A stretch of 64,000 nt of DNA from Phaeosaccion multiseriatum (GCA_965112735.1 OZ218956.1:1-64000), one strand, 5' to 3'. Positions 12,516 to 25,047 are shown, numbered from the stretch's first letter. The notes: generated from the sequence alone by a model not told the origin. Numbers and translations are program-made.

Positions 12516-14505
12516 ATGATGATGGCCCGGATTTTTTCAATCCTTGCCGTGAGTGCACCCACGGCTCTCGCTTATTGCCACTCTTCATGCGACGTCGCGA
12601 CGCCTTGTTTCGAAGGTGACGGGGATGAAGCATGTGGCCTGCCCACCACCCTCGCTTAGCCCGGCCTCTTCTCGCTCGAATCCTCTGACTCTCGTCCTCC
12701 TTCAGTCCAAGGCAAGTCCCCCCAATCCCTTCCCCTGCCCTCCCCCCACCTGCCCAGACCCCTACTGCGTGACGTTCGGTGGAGGATTGGGCTGCAATGT
12801 TGGATTGATTCTCTCCTGCCGGTGAGTGCGAGTGTGTGGGGAGAGAGAGGTTTCGTTATGTGCAGCGCTTGCCTTTTTTGGCCCTCCCACTCGCTGCTCG
12901 CTGAGCCCACCCTAAGCACCTTCAAAGCCCATGACTCCATCTGTACTTACGATATACACAGTACTGCTGAAATGTGCACATTGCCTGACTCTCGAATCCC
13001 CCATGCCTCAAACCTCCCTCCTCTCTCTCTCTCTCTCTCTCTCTCAAGGTTCTGCGAGGGAAGTGGGCTCTACGCCGACGTCCCTTGCGTCGGGGGCGAG
13101 GACTCCGAGGGATCCGAGGACTCAGAGGGATCCGAGGACTCGTCCGAAGACTCCTCCGAGGTGAGACACAGCACAGCTCCCCTTGCTTGTTTCCTGCTGC
13201 TCGCAATCTGACACTCTGCCTCTCATGTCCCCAACGCCACAGGAGGCCAATGACGCCACCCTCGAGTCTTGCTCAGCCGTGGGCATTCTCTCCGCAGAGT
13301 TCGCCGTGCCTGGAGCGGACCTTCCGCTCTGCCCTGATGGGCCCTGGTCGCTTCTGCCAGTCACCTTCACGAACCAGGTGGTGGCCGCCTCGCTGGATCC
13401 CTCTGATTTCCAGATCAACCTCGGACAGGAGGGTGGAGAAGCAACAACAGCCGTCACTCCTCAGTGCGTGACGCTCGCGCCTGCAGCGGAGAGCAACGAG
13501 AAGCAAACTGTAAGTACGACCACCTCGTACCCGAGGGCACACTCACTCACATCTTCACTCCCTCACTCAATCACTCAACTCGACTCACTCAGCCACTCAG
13601 CTCAACTCACTCACTCACTTACTCACTCACTCACTCACTCACTTCCGCATTCTCTCACTCACTCCCTCACTCACTCACTCACTCACTCACTCACGCGTTA
13701 CTCTCTCACGCAACCACTCAACTCCCTCACTCACCCGCTCAACTTGCCGTTACGTCAAGGCTTTTGGTGGCCCCTCTGTCCCTCACTCACTGAAAACCAA
13801 CCCAGGCATCCCTCACCTTTAAACCCCCCATTCCTCGCTGTGCACTCTCTCTCCACGACTCTTCAGGTCCTCATGTTCGGGTCCTTCTACCCCGCCGCGG
13901 GGGAGGGAGAGGAGCAGACCGGCCCCCTCAGCGTTGACGTGACTGGAGAGCTGTTGCTCAAGGTGGGAGACGACACCGTCGACGCCAACGGTCTCTCCTT
14001 CTCAAGCCCGGACAATTTCCTCAACTTCAAGACTGGGCCCCGAGTTGTCAGTGCCAAGATGTGGGAGCAGGGCACGCAGGGATTCGATGCAACCGACGCA
14101 AACGGGTGCTCCATCTTCGCGGAGGAGGGTGCTAGCTCCAAGCTGTACACACTCAGGCTGCTCTTCGGTGCCGGAGTGAGGGCAGGGAGCCTAGAGGACC
14201 CCACTGCGCCCCTCGGCCTGTTGGGAGCGGATGGAGACCCGGCCGTGGCAGCCGCAGCGTTTGAGATTCAAGACAGCTCAAACACGGCGGTTTCAGGGGT
14301 GTCCGTGATTGGCATAGCTGATGTGGATGGGGACAACGTTGTGGATGTCTGCGTAAGCGTGGAAGAGGGTGCCAATGTCGAGGCGGTAACGACAGTGAGC
14401 CTCCCCTGTGCCGTCTCGGAAAGTGGGGCGGATGGGAGGATTCTGGATCCAACAGGGGACGAATGCGCTGCGCAGAGCTTCGACATCGTGCAGCTGGCGG
14501 TGTAG
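12516..14505 (+). CDS. Predicted secreted protein of unknown function, 5 exons
   Basis: Exons 12516-12615, 12763-12821, 13049-13160, 13243-13509 and 13867-14505 keep frame at every junction; the first donor (GTGACG) is the weakest. The product begins MMMARIFSILAVSAPTALA, a good signal peptide, followed by a Cys-rich stretch and an acidic Glu/Ser/Asp repeat (GSEDSEGSEDS type) near residues 75-90. Near the C-terminus DVDGDNVVD has the D-x-D-x-D-x-x-x-D spacing of a calcium-binding loop like those of dockerin, thrombospondin-3 or FG-GAP repeats. I recognise no family. It probably enters the secretory pathway and may be extracellular or wall-associated. It is the first unique gene next to the satellites, and intron 4 holds a CACT microsatellite. 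Start: first of three in-frame ATGs. Confidence 0.72.
13540..13745. repeat. CACT/CTCA tetranucleotide microsatellite in an intron
   Basis: Interrupted CACT repeats fill much of intron 4 (13510-13866) of the secreted-protein gene. They are open in several frames but sit between good splice sites, so they are treated as intronic. Confidence 0.85.
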
Positions 14506-14596
14506 TGAGCAGAGGTCAAGCTTTTTTCATTTAGATTCGCACTGAGTAGGAAGACTACAGTCTTCTCCATGAGATGCCTTTGTCCTAGCTCTAACA

Positions 14597-17500
14597 CTAT
14601 TCAGCGGCTGCAGCTGCTCCCTTCTTCTCCCCCGCTGGAGCTGTTGTTGATGCCATCGCCACCTCCTTCTCTGCCTTGCCTTTGCCTTCTGCCGCGGCTG
14701 CTTGCTCTGCCGCCCTGTTCTTCACCAGCAGCGCCTTCCTGCTGAGCCGCAGCTGTCCCCTGTCATTCACGCCAATTAGGGCCACATCTGCTCGTTAAGA
14801 GCAACATGGCAGTAACGAGAACGCAGCCGCGTCGAGTGAATAGTCAGTCAAGAGTCTTCGCAGGAAGAGAAGCGTCAAAGGGGCGATTACGAGCGAGCAA
14901 GGAGAGTAGTCTGGTGCTAAGAGGGGAGGGGAAGGAGGAGAGGCGTTAGGTTTGCCTCGGTGCTGAGGAAGGGAAGGGCTCGGGGGGGAAACAAAGCACC
15001 CAAAGCGCAGCACATACAATGAGCGAATGAGAGAGCGCCAAGTCTCCCCCCCCCCACACACGCATGCACCTACTTCACACTCCCACGGCCACATCCACAC
15101 CCACACACTCACCCAGGCGGTCACCAACGTTCACAAAGCCCTCCACCGCCCGCACGCGAGCAATATCCAGCTCGCTGATGTGCACCAGCCCCTCCACGCC
15201 GGGCGAAATCTCGACGAAGCAACCTTTGGTTAGAGGGCGTGGAGGGCGCACAGGGCAAGGCACGGCGTGAGAGGAGGAAGCTCGGCTTAGGAGTCTGCTC
15301 CGTACTCCAGTCGGGGGAGGGGGGGGGGGGCTCGCAGTCCTGTCGGACGAGTTCCCAAACTTACTTACCAAAGGCGTGCACTCCCTTCACCACACATTGA
15401 TTGTAGACCTCCCCCACCTCAGGCTTAAACTTTACATCGCGCCCCGGGCCTGCCGCCGGACCCGCCGCACCGGGGGCGCCACCGCGAGCCCTCACCCCGG
15501 AGATGTCTCCTAACATGTTCTTAATGAACTGCGGGGGGGGGGGCGCAACAGGACATTGTTGAGAGCTGGCCAGGCCAGAGGGGCGCGGAGGGGAGAGAGC
15601 AGAAAGGCAGAGGGGCAAACACAGGGGGGTGCAGAGGCCGCAGCAGATGACCCACAAGCTGACGTCACGCACCCTCTCTGCGCGCTCATTCTTGGCGGTA
15701 TCGTCGCTGAGAATCTTGACGTCTCCCGTGTCCTCGAGCTCAATGTCCTGCAGGTTAAAGTCCTCTATGATGCTGCGCACCACTTTGCCGCCCGGCCCGA
15801 TGATGCGGCCGATGAGCTCCGGCCTCACTTTCATCATCGTTATCCGCGGCACGTTGGCGTTCATGGTCCTCGGCTCTGCCAGGGCCTCGCCCATCTTGCC
15901 CAGAATGTGCAACCGGGCCTGGGGGGGGTGGGAAGAGGGGCACGAAATCAGAGCACGCGAGGGAGGCAGAGCATCGGCCTGGTGCAGCCCATCTTCCTCG
16001 GGGAAAATCCCCTCCCCTCCCCTCCCCTCCCCTCCCCTCCCCTATGCTGTCTCACGTCTTTGGCCTGCGCCAGGGCCCTCTTCATGAGATCTATGGTGAG
16101 TCCTTCGCACTTGATGTCGAGCTGGAAGGTGGTGATGGCGTCCTTGTCGCCTGCGACCTTAAAGTCCATGGTACTGATGAGGAGGGATAGGCAACAGAGT
16201 AAGGAAAGGGAAAGGCCACAGCCAGAGCCCACAGGTTACAGCAAAGAGGAGGAAGGTCGAGAGAGAAAACAAGCGTTGTTAAAATAGAGGGCGCAGACAC
16301 AGAGAGAGAGAGAGAGACTCACTCACCCTAACGCGTCTTCGAGGCCGAGGATGTCCGTGAGGATGACGCTGCCCTCCGAGGACATGCCCTTGGCCATGCC
16401 CTCCTCGTCCAGGAGCAGCCCCATAGCCACCCCCGCCACCGGCCTGGTGATGGGCACTCCCGCGTCCATCATGGACAGGCAGCCCCCGCACACGCTCGCC
16501 ATGCTGCTGCTACCGCTCGACTCCGTAATCAGGCTAAGCAGGGCAGGGGTTGGGGGGGGGGGGGGCATCAAAGGAGAAGAGACACAGGTGAGGGATGAGG
16601 CAGGCCCCCTCCCCTGTTTATCAACGCACGAGAGTGAGGGACTACGGTGACTGTCTCACCTCTCGACTCGGAGACTGTACGGGAATACAGCCCTAGACGG
16701 GATGACGGGAAGCAGCGCCCTCTCCGCCAAGTTCCCGTGGCCGACCTGAGAGAGAGAGAGAGAGAGGAGAAAGTGAGTGAGTGAGAGAGAGAGAGGAGAA
16801 AGTGAGTGAGTGAGTGAGAGAGAAAGAGAGGGATATCCTCGACGAAGCTAATCCGCAAAGCAGCGGCACCAACGAGTGCCCTCCCTCCCTCGAACAACCA
16901 ACCGCTCGCCACAGTCCGCCCCTGCCCTGCCTGTGCCCTGCCTCGCTCCGCCTGCTCTACACCCCCCCCCTCGTCCGCTCACCTCTCTTCTGGAGGCGGC
17001 TCCAAAGCGGCCCACCTCGCCCACGCAAGAGGGAGGGAAGGTGTACTGCAGGTAGAAGCGCTTGGAGCCCTCCGCGCTTATGCCCTCGAACTTCTGCTCC
17101 ATCTTGTTGCCCCCCAGCGTCGTGGTGGCGATGGCCTGCGTGTCCCCGCGCGTGAATAGCACAGAGCCGTGCGTCCTCGGCAGGAAGGAGGCCTCGATGG
17201 TGATGGGCCTGACCTCGGTGGAGCTGCGGCCATCGCTGCGCTTCTTCTGCGTGAGCACCCTGTGCCTGAGGCGGGAGGCGAGCAGCTTCTTCAGGGCAAT
17301 GTTCACGTACACCTGCGGAGGAGAGGAGCAGAGCAGAGAGAGGACTGCGCACGTCAGCCCGCAGGCGGACAGGGGTGGCAAGGGGCAGCACACACACCCC
17401 ACTCTCATGTACCCCTCGGACGACTCTCTCACCGGATGGAACTTGTCCGCGGCAGAGGTGCCCTCCTCGCTTTCCTTGTCGTCAAGTGCGAACCTGTCCA

Positions 17501-20288
17501 GTGCCATCTTCGTCAGGGTAGACATGGCGTGCTTCTGCTCGCCCTTCACGTCCGCGTTGCTCAGCACCACGTCGACCTGTTGGAGCAACAAAGGACGTAT
17601 GTGTGGGGGTGGGGCACTATTCAGACACAAGGGCGTGTATGAGCGGTCGCACGCAAAGGCGGGCAGACCAAGAGGCCGCAGCGTGGGTGCGTGCGCAGCG
17701 TACCTCTCCAGTGAGGGCCTCCGCGAGTGCTTCCTTGAGCTCCTCGGGCACAGAGCGCAGCGTGTCGAGCTTCTTGGGCTTGCCTTGGAGGGGATGGGAG
17801 GGGATGAGAGGGGAGCACGAGCGCGCAGGGAAGGAGGAGGCGACACGGGGTCACAAGGGGGTGAGTAGGCAGTCCCATCAGTGGCGGAAGCATCGCTCCC
17901 CCATCAGGTGCCATCAGGTGTATTGCCCTCCTCCAGCACTCACCCACTTCCTCTTGCCACGCGTCGAGGCCCTCGCAGATGGTCTTGATGGCCTCATGCC
18001 CCAGCCCGATGGCCTCGACCATCTGCTCCTCCGTCAGGAAGTTGCACGAGCCCTCGATCATGAGGATGCCCTCCGAGGTGCCGGCCACCGTCAGGTCGAG
18101 CTGTGGGGGGCAGAGGGGGAGAGGGCAGCAGCATTCGGGCGTGTCAGCCTCAGGGGCACGTGTGGACGGAGCAGGTCATCGCTCCTGCCAGCATCGCAGG
18201 ACTATCCCCATAGGACTATCCCCATAGGACCATCCCCATAGGACCATCCCCATAGGACTATCCCCATAGGACCATCCCCATACGACCATCCCCATAGGAC
18301 CATCCCCATAGGACTATCCCCATAGGACTATCCCCATACGACCATACCCATACGACCATCCCCATAGGACTATCCCCATAGCACTATCCCCATAGGACCA
18401 TCCCCATAGGACTATCCCCATAGGACCATCCCCATAGGACTATCCCCATAGGACCATCCCCATAGGACCATCCCCATAGGATCATCCCTATTGGACCATC
18501 CCCATAGGGCTTTCCCCATAGGACCATCCCCATAGGACTATCCCCATAGGACTATCCCCATAGGACTATCCCCATAGGACTTTCCCCATAGGGCCATCCC
18601 CATAGGACCATCCCCATAGGACCATCCCCATAGGACCATCCCCATAGGACCATCCCCATAGGACTATCCCCATAGGACCATCCCCATAGGACTATCCCCA
18701 TAGGGCCATCCCCATAGGACTATCCCCATAGGACTATCCCCATAGGGCTTTCCCCATAGGGCCATCCCCATAGGACTATCCCCATAGGACTATCCCCATA
18801 GGACCATCCCCATAGGACTATCCCCATAGGACTATCCCCATAGGACTATCCCCATAGAACCATCCCCATAGGACTATCCCCATAGGACTATCCCCATAGG
18901 ACCATCCCCCCACAGCACCTTCCCCATTGCTGGAAGGGCTGTCCTGTACGCTCTCTGCGCGTCACTGAGGGCTCTCCATCGCCCCGGGCCCCGCTCTAAG
19001 ACCACCTTCAAGCCCCTCCCCGCCGTCGCTGCAGCAGGCGACAGCTCCCACCTCCCTCCCTCCCTCGTCTCGGAGGTAACCCCACAGCTCCTCCCTCCCT
19101 TCGATGCACTGCGCGCTCACTCACATCGCTGACATCGGCCTGGTCCTTGCTGGGATCCACGACAAAGCTCCCGTCCGGGGCCATGCCCACCTTGACCCCG
19201 GCAACAGCCTTGAGCAGCGGAATAGGGCTCATGAGCAGCGCCGCAGCCGCACCTGACGGGCCACAGGGGGGGGGGGGGCACACGACACGTCAAGACTCTT
19301 GGCAGGCACAGCAACGCGCACTGCCCAGCCCCTGTCCTCTCTGTGCTTTGCAGAAAGAGAGGACAAGGAAAAGGAAAGGCCGCAAGGCGCCAAAAGCCTA
19401 CCCAACCCACTCCCTCTGCTGCTGCTGCTGCTGCTACTGCTGCCGCTGCTGCTCGCCCCCCAGTCGCTGTGCACACCCCTCTCACATGTGATGGCGAGGG
19501 GCTCAGGGTTCCTCTGTCCGTCGTACGAGAGCACCCACGACAGCAGCTGCGTGTCGTGCGTCCACCCGTCCGCGATCATGGGCCGCAGCGGCCGGTCCAT
19601 GAGGCGGCACACCAGCGTCTCCTTCTCCGAGGGCCGACCGTCCCTCTTGTTGTAGCCCCCGCTGGTCATGCCGGCTGCGCTGTAGCGCTCTTGGTAGTCC
19701 ACCTTCAGAGGCGTAAAGTCGATGTCCTCGGCCTTGCTCTGGGCACAAGCACGCAACAGTGGGTGGGGGGCAGGGGATTAATTTCCTCTTTCCTCCTCTA
19801 CTACTACTGCTCCCTCCCTCCCACCGTTGCCTCAACACCCAAGCTAGAGACCCCAACCCCTTGGTGGATCTTGGCACCGGACGACCACGACAAGTCCTCA
19901 CATCTGCGCACGCCGTGGTGTACAGCGTGGTCTCCCCGTCGTGCATCAGGATTGCCCCGTCCGCCTGGCGCCCAATCTGCCCCGTCTCGAACACCAACTC
20001 GCGCCCACCCACGTCGATACGCAGCACACTTTTCCCACCCTCTTGCGTATCTATGGTGTAGGCTGCCCTGAGCCCTTGCAGCCCGCCGCCGCGTGAAGCT
20101 CTACTCCGTCGTCCCTGCCTCTGCTGCAAGGCCTGCCTCTGCCCCTGCGCCAGAGTGCGCCCCGTCACAAGTGCGCCTCTCGCTGCAGGCGAGAGTAGCA
20201 GACCTTGGGTCAGGGGGCACAGGCAGCACACTGAGATGATCACTGTCCATCCTGGTGCACTCCGTTCCACTCTCGGCCGTGATGCCAT
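14597..20288 (-). CDS. PNP: Polynucleotide phosphorylase, organelle-targeted, 14 exons
   Basis: Phosphorolytic 3'-5' exoribonuclease, 865 residues. Exons 20288-19902, 19738-19486, 19252-19125, 18100-17944, 17783-17704, 17576-17433, 17312-16983, 16745-16660, 16533-16327, 16173-16056, 15918-15673, 15528-15369, 15223-15113 and 14787-14597 all join in frame. Order: N-terminal targeting region, RNase PH 1 (about 70-215), helical linker, RNase PH 2 (about 400-630), KH (GRIIGPGG near 667) and S1 (about 750-815). Key sites are present: [23 protein letters not shown], and EDALGTMDFK, which keeps the Asp, Asp and Lys matching E. coli D486, D492 and K494; the intervening D490 position is Thr. A hydrophobic stretch at about 14-33 fits a signal peptide or organelle presequence. 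Plastid is likelier, mitochondrion possible. A Lys/Ala/Glu tail follows S1. Start chosen at MASRPR; an in-frame upstream ATG at 20375 would bury the hydrophobic stretch. Confidence 0.95.
16006..16043. repeat. CCCCT microsatellite in PNPase intron 10
   Basis: About seven perfect CCCCT pentamers lie a few bases downstream (in the sense of the gene) of the donor of exon 10. Intronic, no other signal seen. Confidence 0.85.
18185..18912. repeat. 14-bp minisatellite, about 52 copies, in PNPase intron 3
   Basis: The unit is CCCCATAGGACTAT with a CCCCATAGGACCAT alternative; a few copies carry ACGAC, GGGCTT or similar changes. It fills most of the 1,024-bp intron 3 (18101-19124) of the PNPase gene. 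On the transcript strand the unit reads ATAGTCCTATGGGG. The two main variants are interspersed and not in blocks, so homogenisation has been recent or ongoing. Confidence 0.95.
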
Positions 20289-20606
20289 GCTGAGTGAGTG
20301 TTTTGGTGAATGATGATACACGGGTATATGGGCAGTTTCAGCTCTTTCGCTTTCCTCCTCTCCCTTCATCTTCATCTCCTAGCCAGATATAATATGGCCG
20401 AGTCTTCCCTCTGGCCGGGCAGTAAGCGCAGTGGGACTGAATAGAACTGTGTAATGGCCGCAGATTTTCGTTTCAGGTGAGAATCGATCGAGGAAGGAAG
20501 AGAAAGAAAGGTTTGGCGCTTCACCCCCTTCTTCTGCTGCTGCTGGATCTACAGGTACATATGAGCCATTCCCCACTGACGGTAAAGAGAGAGAGAGAAC
20601 TTCGCC
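20289..20606. promoter_or_regulatory. Shared divergent promoter, PNPase and RCC1/BTB gene
   Basis: Only 318 bp separate the two divergent start codons, so both 5' UTRs and core promoters must lie here or overlap the genes. No TATA box or other clear motif is visible. A pyrimidine-rich run, CTTCTTCTGCTGCTGCTG, lies at 20528-20546. Confidence 0.6.
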
Positions 20607-23600
20607 ATGGAGCCTCGCCAGGTCTACAGGTGGGCGTCCTCGTATCTCTTTCTCTCTCTCTCTCTCTCTCGCCCCTCTCTTTCTTCTCTCTGTCTCTGTG
20701 CGTGTCTTGGGTTAGAGTTCGCCTCTCAGAATACCCACGCGACGATTCCTCCCTCAGCTCATCTCGACCCTCACCTCAACCCCCGCCCCGCCGCTGCCCG
20801 AACGCTGCCTCCGCCCCGAAGCTGGGGCCAAAATGCGTATGCCGAGCTGGGCATTGGCGATACCAGCGAGAAACACCAGGCGACTTTAGTTCCCTTCTTC
20901 GAGGTGAGTCACAGTCAGTCTCAGCCGCTCTCGCAGCTCGTCATGTCAAGTAATTCCTCAAGCCGTTGCCCTGCCCCTGCCGTGCCGTGCTGTCGAGTAG
21001 GGCAAGGACCCCGTGCAAGTCGCCGCTGGAAATGAGCACAGCGCCATCCTTACGGCCTCGGGCACTGTTTACACGTGCGGGTACAACGACAGGTACGGTA
21101 TAGCGGCCAAAGCGCAACATGACGGGTGATGGAGGAAGGCTGGAGGAGTCACTGGTCGCCTCCTCTCTCTCCCCAGCCCGTCTCCTCTCGGGGACCCATG
21201 TCTCACCCCCTCCGCTCCTCCGCGCGTCTCAGTGGGCAATGCGGGGTGGGCAATACGGAGCGTGTGCGTGAGCTCACCGCCGTGAGCGGGCTGGACAAGC
21301 GGGCGGAGCGCATCCAGAGCGCCAACGGATGCGAGCACCTCCTCATCGCCACGGAGGACGGACAGCTCTACACGGTGAGTGCTGGGATGGTATACACAGT
21401 CGGTCTTTGAAGCTATTTGCTGGTGATGGTGTGGTGTGCGGGACTTGCTCAACCCTACCCTTGCCTCCACTCTGCGCAGTGCGGGTACAACGCGCGGGGG
21501 CAGCTCGGGCACGGCTCCGCCTCCATCGTGAGCGAGCCCAAGAGGGTGGAGCGCCTGTCGAGCGCACGCCTGAAGGTGTGTGCCCTTGCCTGCAGCTACT
21601 ACCACTCCGTCATCGCCACGGACGACGGCCAGCTCTGGGGCTGCGGCAGAAACGACTTCGGACAGCTGGTGAGGCAGTGAGGCAGTGAGTCAGGGTGAGG
21701 GTCAAGGAGGAGCGGGACCCAACAGCGCGCAAACGAGGTTTTGCCTCTGGACCGGCAGTGTCTCTTAGGGTTGGCTGACCTAACCTCTGGGCCGGCAGTG
21801 TCTCACTTTGTAACGAAGCGGGAGACATGGTCCGCATTCGAGCATCTAGGATTTGTAGTGCGGCTATCCCCCCCCCTCCCTTTCACCTCCCATTCGCCCC
21901 CCCTGGTGTGCATGTGTGTGTGTGTGTGTCCCTCTCAGGGACTGGGTGAGACGGTGGCGGACCAGCGCTCCCCGCAACCGCTCGACATGAGCCTCTTCAC
22001 ACCGCAGGGCGGGGGCATTGGCCACAAGCTTGGCAGCAGGGCCCGGCTGCAAGTGCTTGCCATCGCGTGTGGGCAGTACCACAGCCTCGTGGCCGTCAAG
22101 GGGGGGGGGCTCTGGGGATTCGGCAAGGTGCGCTCGAGTGGGGAGGACCCGGGGGGGGGGGAGGGCTCTGCCTCTGCGGCTGCCCTTGGACGTGGTGCCC
22201 GTGACAGGTTCAGAAACCCCTAAAAACTCCTCTCTAACTGACCCCCAGAACGACTGCGGCCAGCTGGGCCTGGAGAGGTTCGAGCCCTGCACGCGGCCCA
22301 CGCAGATCACCGCAGAACGTACGTGCTACTCTCTTGGCTTTTCCAGTATGCCTTGTATGCCTTGGATGCCTTGGATGCCTTGGATCGCACCTCTCTGGCT
22401 CCACTCAGAGCGCCGAGCGAGCCTGCGCTCTCCCCCCCACCCCCTCTCTCACGCAGCACCCCCCATTTGATCTTGCCCCTTCCTTTTGCTGTGCATGCGT
22501 GGACCCTGACCATACACCAATGCGACGCACCGCCGCTTGCCCCATGTACTCCTTGGCCCATGCCCCATGCCCCTGCCCAGCGCGAGGCCTGGCGGACGGG
22601 CTTAACCCTTTGAAGGAGCCCTTCGGCGGCAGCGAGGTGCTGCGCGTGGCGTGCGGGTATTACCACTCCGTCGTGGTCACCGCCACGGGGCAGCTCTTCA
22701 CCTTCGGGTTAGTGGGGGGGGGGTATATTTATTGACTTACAGGAGTCACCTAAGAGACTAAGAGAGTGTGTGTGGGGGGTGAGTTAGGGCGCAGGGGGCA
22801 CTGCCGCACACCATGGCTCAGATACCGCCCTCCCTTCCTCCCTCCCTCCCTTCCTTCCTCTCTTCCTCCCTTCCTTCGTCCGTCCGTCCGTCCGTCCATC
22901 CGTCGGTCACTCCCTCCCCCTCTGTACTCCCTACCTTGATACTCACCCCTCACTCCTCCCCCCTCCCCCAGGCGCAACGACTACGGGCAGCTCGGGCTGG
23001 GCCACCGAGAGAACACTTGGAGACCGCACGTGGTGAGCGACCTCCTGCAGCGCCGCATCATCGACGCGCAGTGCGGCTGCTACCACACCATCGCCCTCAG
23101 CGCGGACGGGGGTGTCTTTCCCTTCGGTGAGCAGCCGCAGAAGACGCGCTCGCCTTCCCGTGATGTGTGGTGCCATCTTGCTCTGTCGCGGAATTGGTTG
23201 CCTCACTCACCCTGCCATCGTTGCCTCCCTCCCTCCGTCCTTACTCCCTCACTCACTCACTCCCTCCCTCCCCTCTCCCATTCCCTCTCTCCCTCCACCC
23301 CTCCCTCCCTCCCAGGGCGCAACAACCACGGCCAGCTGGGCACCAACAACCGCACCGACGCGTCCCGCCCTGCCTTTGTGGAGGGCCTTGTGGGCAAGGC
23401 CGTGTGTCAGATCGCCGCAGGCTTCTATCACACGCTCGTGCTCGTGGGCCCCCCTGTGCTGCACACGCTCAAGCCGCCCGCCAAGACGCTGCAGTAAGTC
23501 AGCAAGCAGCGGCGCCGTATTTGCTGTCACTACTCTTTCGCTCTTCCGCTCTTACCGACGCTCTTTGCTCTCTCCCTCTTTTCTCGCTCCGCTCTCCTGG

Positions 23601-24553
23601 CTCTTGGCGCGTCTCTTTCTCGCCCCTCTCCCCTTCCTCCCCCCCTGCCCTTTGCCCTGTGCAGGTCCGACCTGCGTGCCTTGGTGAACAACCCCGCGAG
23701 GAGTGACGTGACGTTCCTTGTGGAGGGGCGGCCCCTGTACGGCCACCGCTGCATCCTCATGGCCCGCTGCGAGCCCCTCGACAAGATGCTCGATGGGCCT
23801 ATGAAGGAGGCCCTCGACAGGGAGATCCGCATCCCCGACGTGTCCTTCGAGGTGTTCAAGGCCTTCCTCACCTTCCTCTACACGGACCATGTCGACGTGG
23901 CGGGCGAAGACTTGGCGACAGCGACAGGGTCAAGGAATTCGGAGCACCAACATGCACAGCAGAGCGAGGCGAGCCCGCCCCTGCCCACCCCGCCGCGGAA
24001 CAACGCCGCCCCTGTATCCCCGTCTCGCCTGGCAGGGGCCCTCGCTGGGGCCGTCCCGATGGACGAGTCAGAGGCGGGGCAGGACAGACGCGAGGACACA
24101 GACAGGGAGGAGTCCGCCGCCTTCACCCTGGACCTGCTCAGGTCAGCCGTGCGTGTGCATGTGTGCATTGTGTGCGTGTGTGCGTGTGTTTGGCAGAACA
24201 GGGCGTGCCACCCCCTGCCCGCCCCCCCGCTCGGAGCAGCATCCTCACTGCATTACTCTGCTACCCCTGCCCCTACCCCTGCCCAGCCTCGCGGACCAGT
24301 TCTTGGTGGAGGCCCTGAAAGCCAACTGTGAGGCGTTCCTGGTGCAGAGCATCAACGTGTCCAACGCGTGCTGCTTACTGCAGGAGGCCGACGCCCGCCA
24401 GGCGCCGCTGCTGCGCTCTCGCGTGCTGCTCTTCATCCTCGATAACTTTGGCCTCGTGCTGGCCTCGGAAGGGTGGGCAAGGCTGCCGTCAGAGCTTGTA
24501 AGTCTCACTTTTATGCCCCTGTGCTTTCGTGTCTGTCTGTCTGTCTTTCTACC

Positions 24554-24585
<32 letters not shown>

Positions 24586-24765
24586 CAAGAGGGCTTGCTC
24601 TGCTATCTGCATGTGCGTGCGCGTGCCTTGCGATGTGCTCTGATGCCTACTCTGTCCCCGTCTGTGTGTGCCCCGCAGATCCGAGAGGTCAGTCAAGCAG
24701 TGTCCGAGAGAGGAGTGAGGGTGGGGGCGGCAGGGGGGGGTGCCTCCTCCATGCTGCAATGCTAG
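20607..24765 (+). CDS. RCC1-repeat, BTB and BACK domain protein, 13 exons
   Basis: Exons 20607-20629, 20822-20903, 21001-21092, 21233-21374, 21480-21668, 21939-22127, 22249-22318, 22581-22707, 22972-23126, 23316-23493, 23665-24141, 24287-24497 and 24679-24765 join in frame (673 residues). Residues 6-410 are RCC1 beta-propeller blades with motifs such as YSWGQNAYAELGIGD, CGYNARGQLGHGS, FGRNDYGQLG and GRNNHGQLG, each paired with an AxGxxHxxxL-type strand. A BTB domain starts near 418 (SDVTFLVEGRPLYGHRCIL), is interrupted by a low-complexity insert of about 75-80 residues, then resumes near 575 (SLADQFLVEALKANCEAFL) with a BACK-like helix region. The layout resembles animal RCBTB and plant RCC1-BTB proteins, often Cullin-3 adaptors or cytoskeleton/chromatin-associated factors; the substrate is unknown. 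The start lies in a 23-nt exon. Confidence 0.9.
24531..24587. repeat. CTGT tetranucleotide microsatellite
   Basis: Interrupted CTGT repeats occupy the last intron (24498-24678) of the RCC1/BTB gene. Confidence 0.85.
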
Positions 24766-24871
24766 TCATCTTTTTTTTTCCCTCAGAAGGCCTGTAACTG
24801 TAAATATACTTTACGGCATTGTGTACATGTGATACGCAGGAGGCAGCAGCCCCCCCATTTTTCTCGTCAGG

Positions 24872-24940
24872 CAAGGAAGGCCCTACCACAAGCGATACAA
24901 GGAAGGCCCTGCCACAAGCGATACAAGGAAGGCCCTGCCC
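24872..24940. repeat. 26-bp tandem repeat, about 2.7 copies
   Basis: Direct copies start at 24872, 24898 and 24924 and carry the core AAGGAAGGCCCTGCCACAAG. They lie between the convergent stop codons of the RCC1/BTB and DEK genes (282 bp apart), so they are probably in one or both 3' UTRs. Confidence 0.85.
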
Positions 24941-25047
24941 AAACAAAGACCGACGCGCTCGCTCGCCTCACCGCTGCCTTCCCAGCCCCCCCCCTGGAGC
25001 GGAGCCCCCCGGGGATAGTTAGAGCCAGGCCAGAACCAGCCTCAGAC

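Noticed and set aside
24511-24759. Minus-strand frame rich in DRQTDRQTDR
   Set aside because: It is the CTGT microsatellite of an intron in the RCC1/BTB gene read on the other strand.
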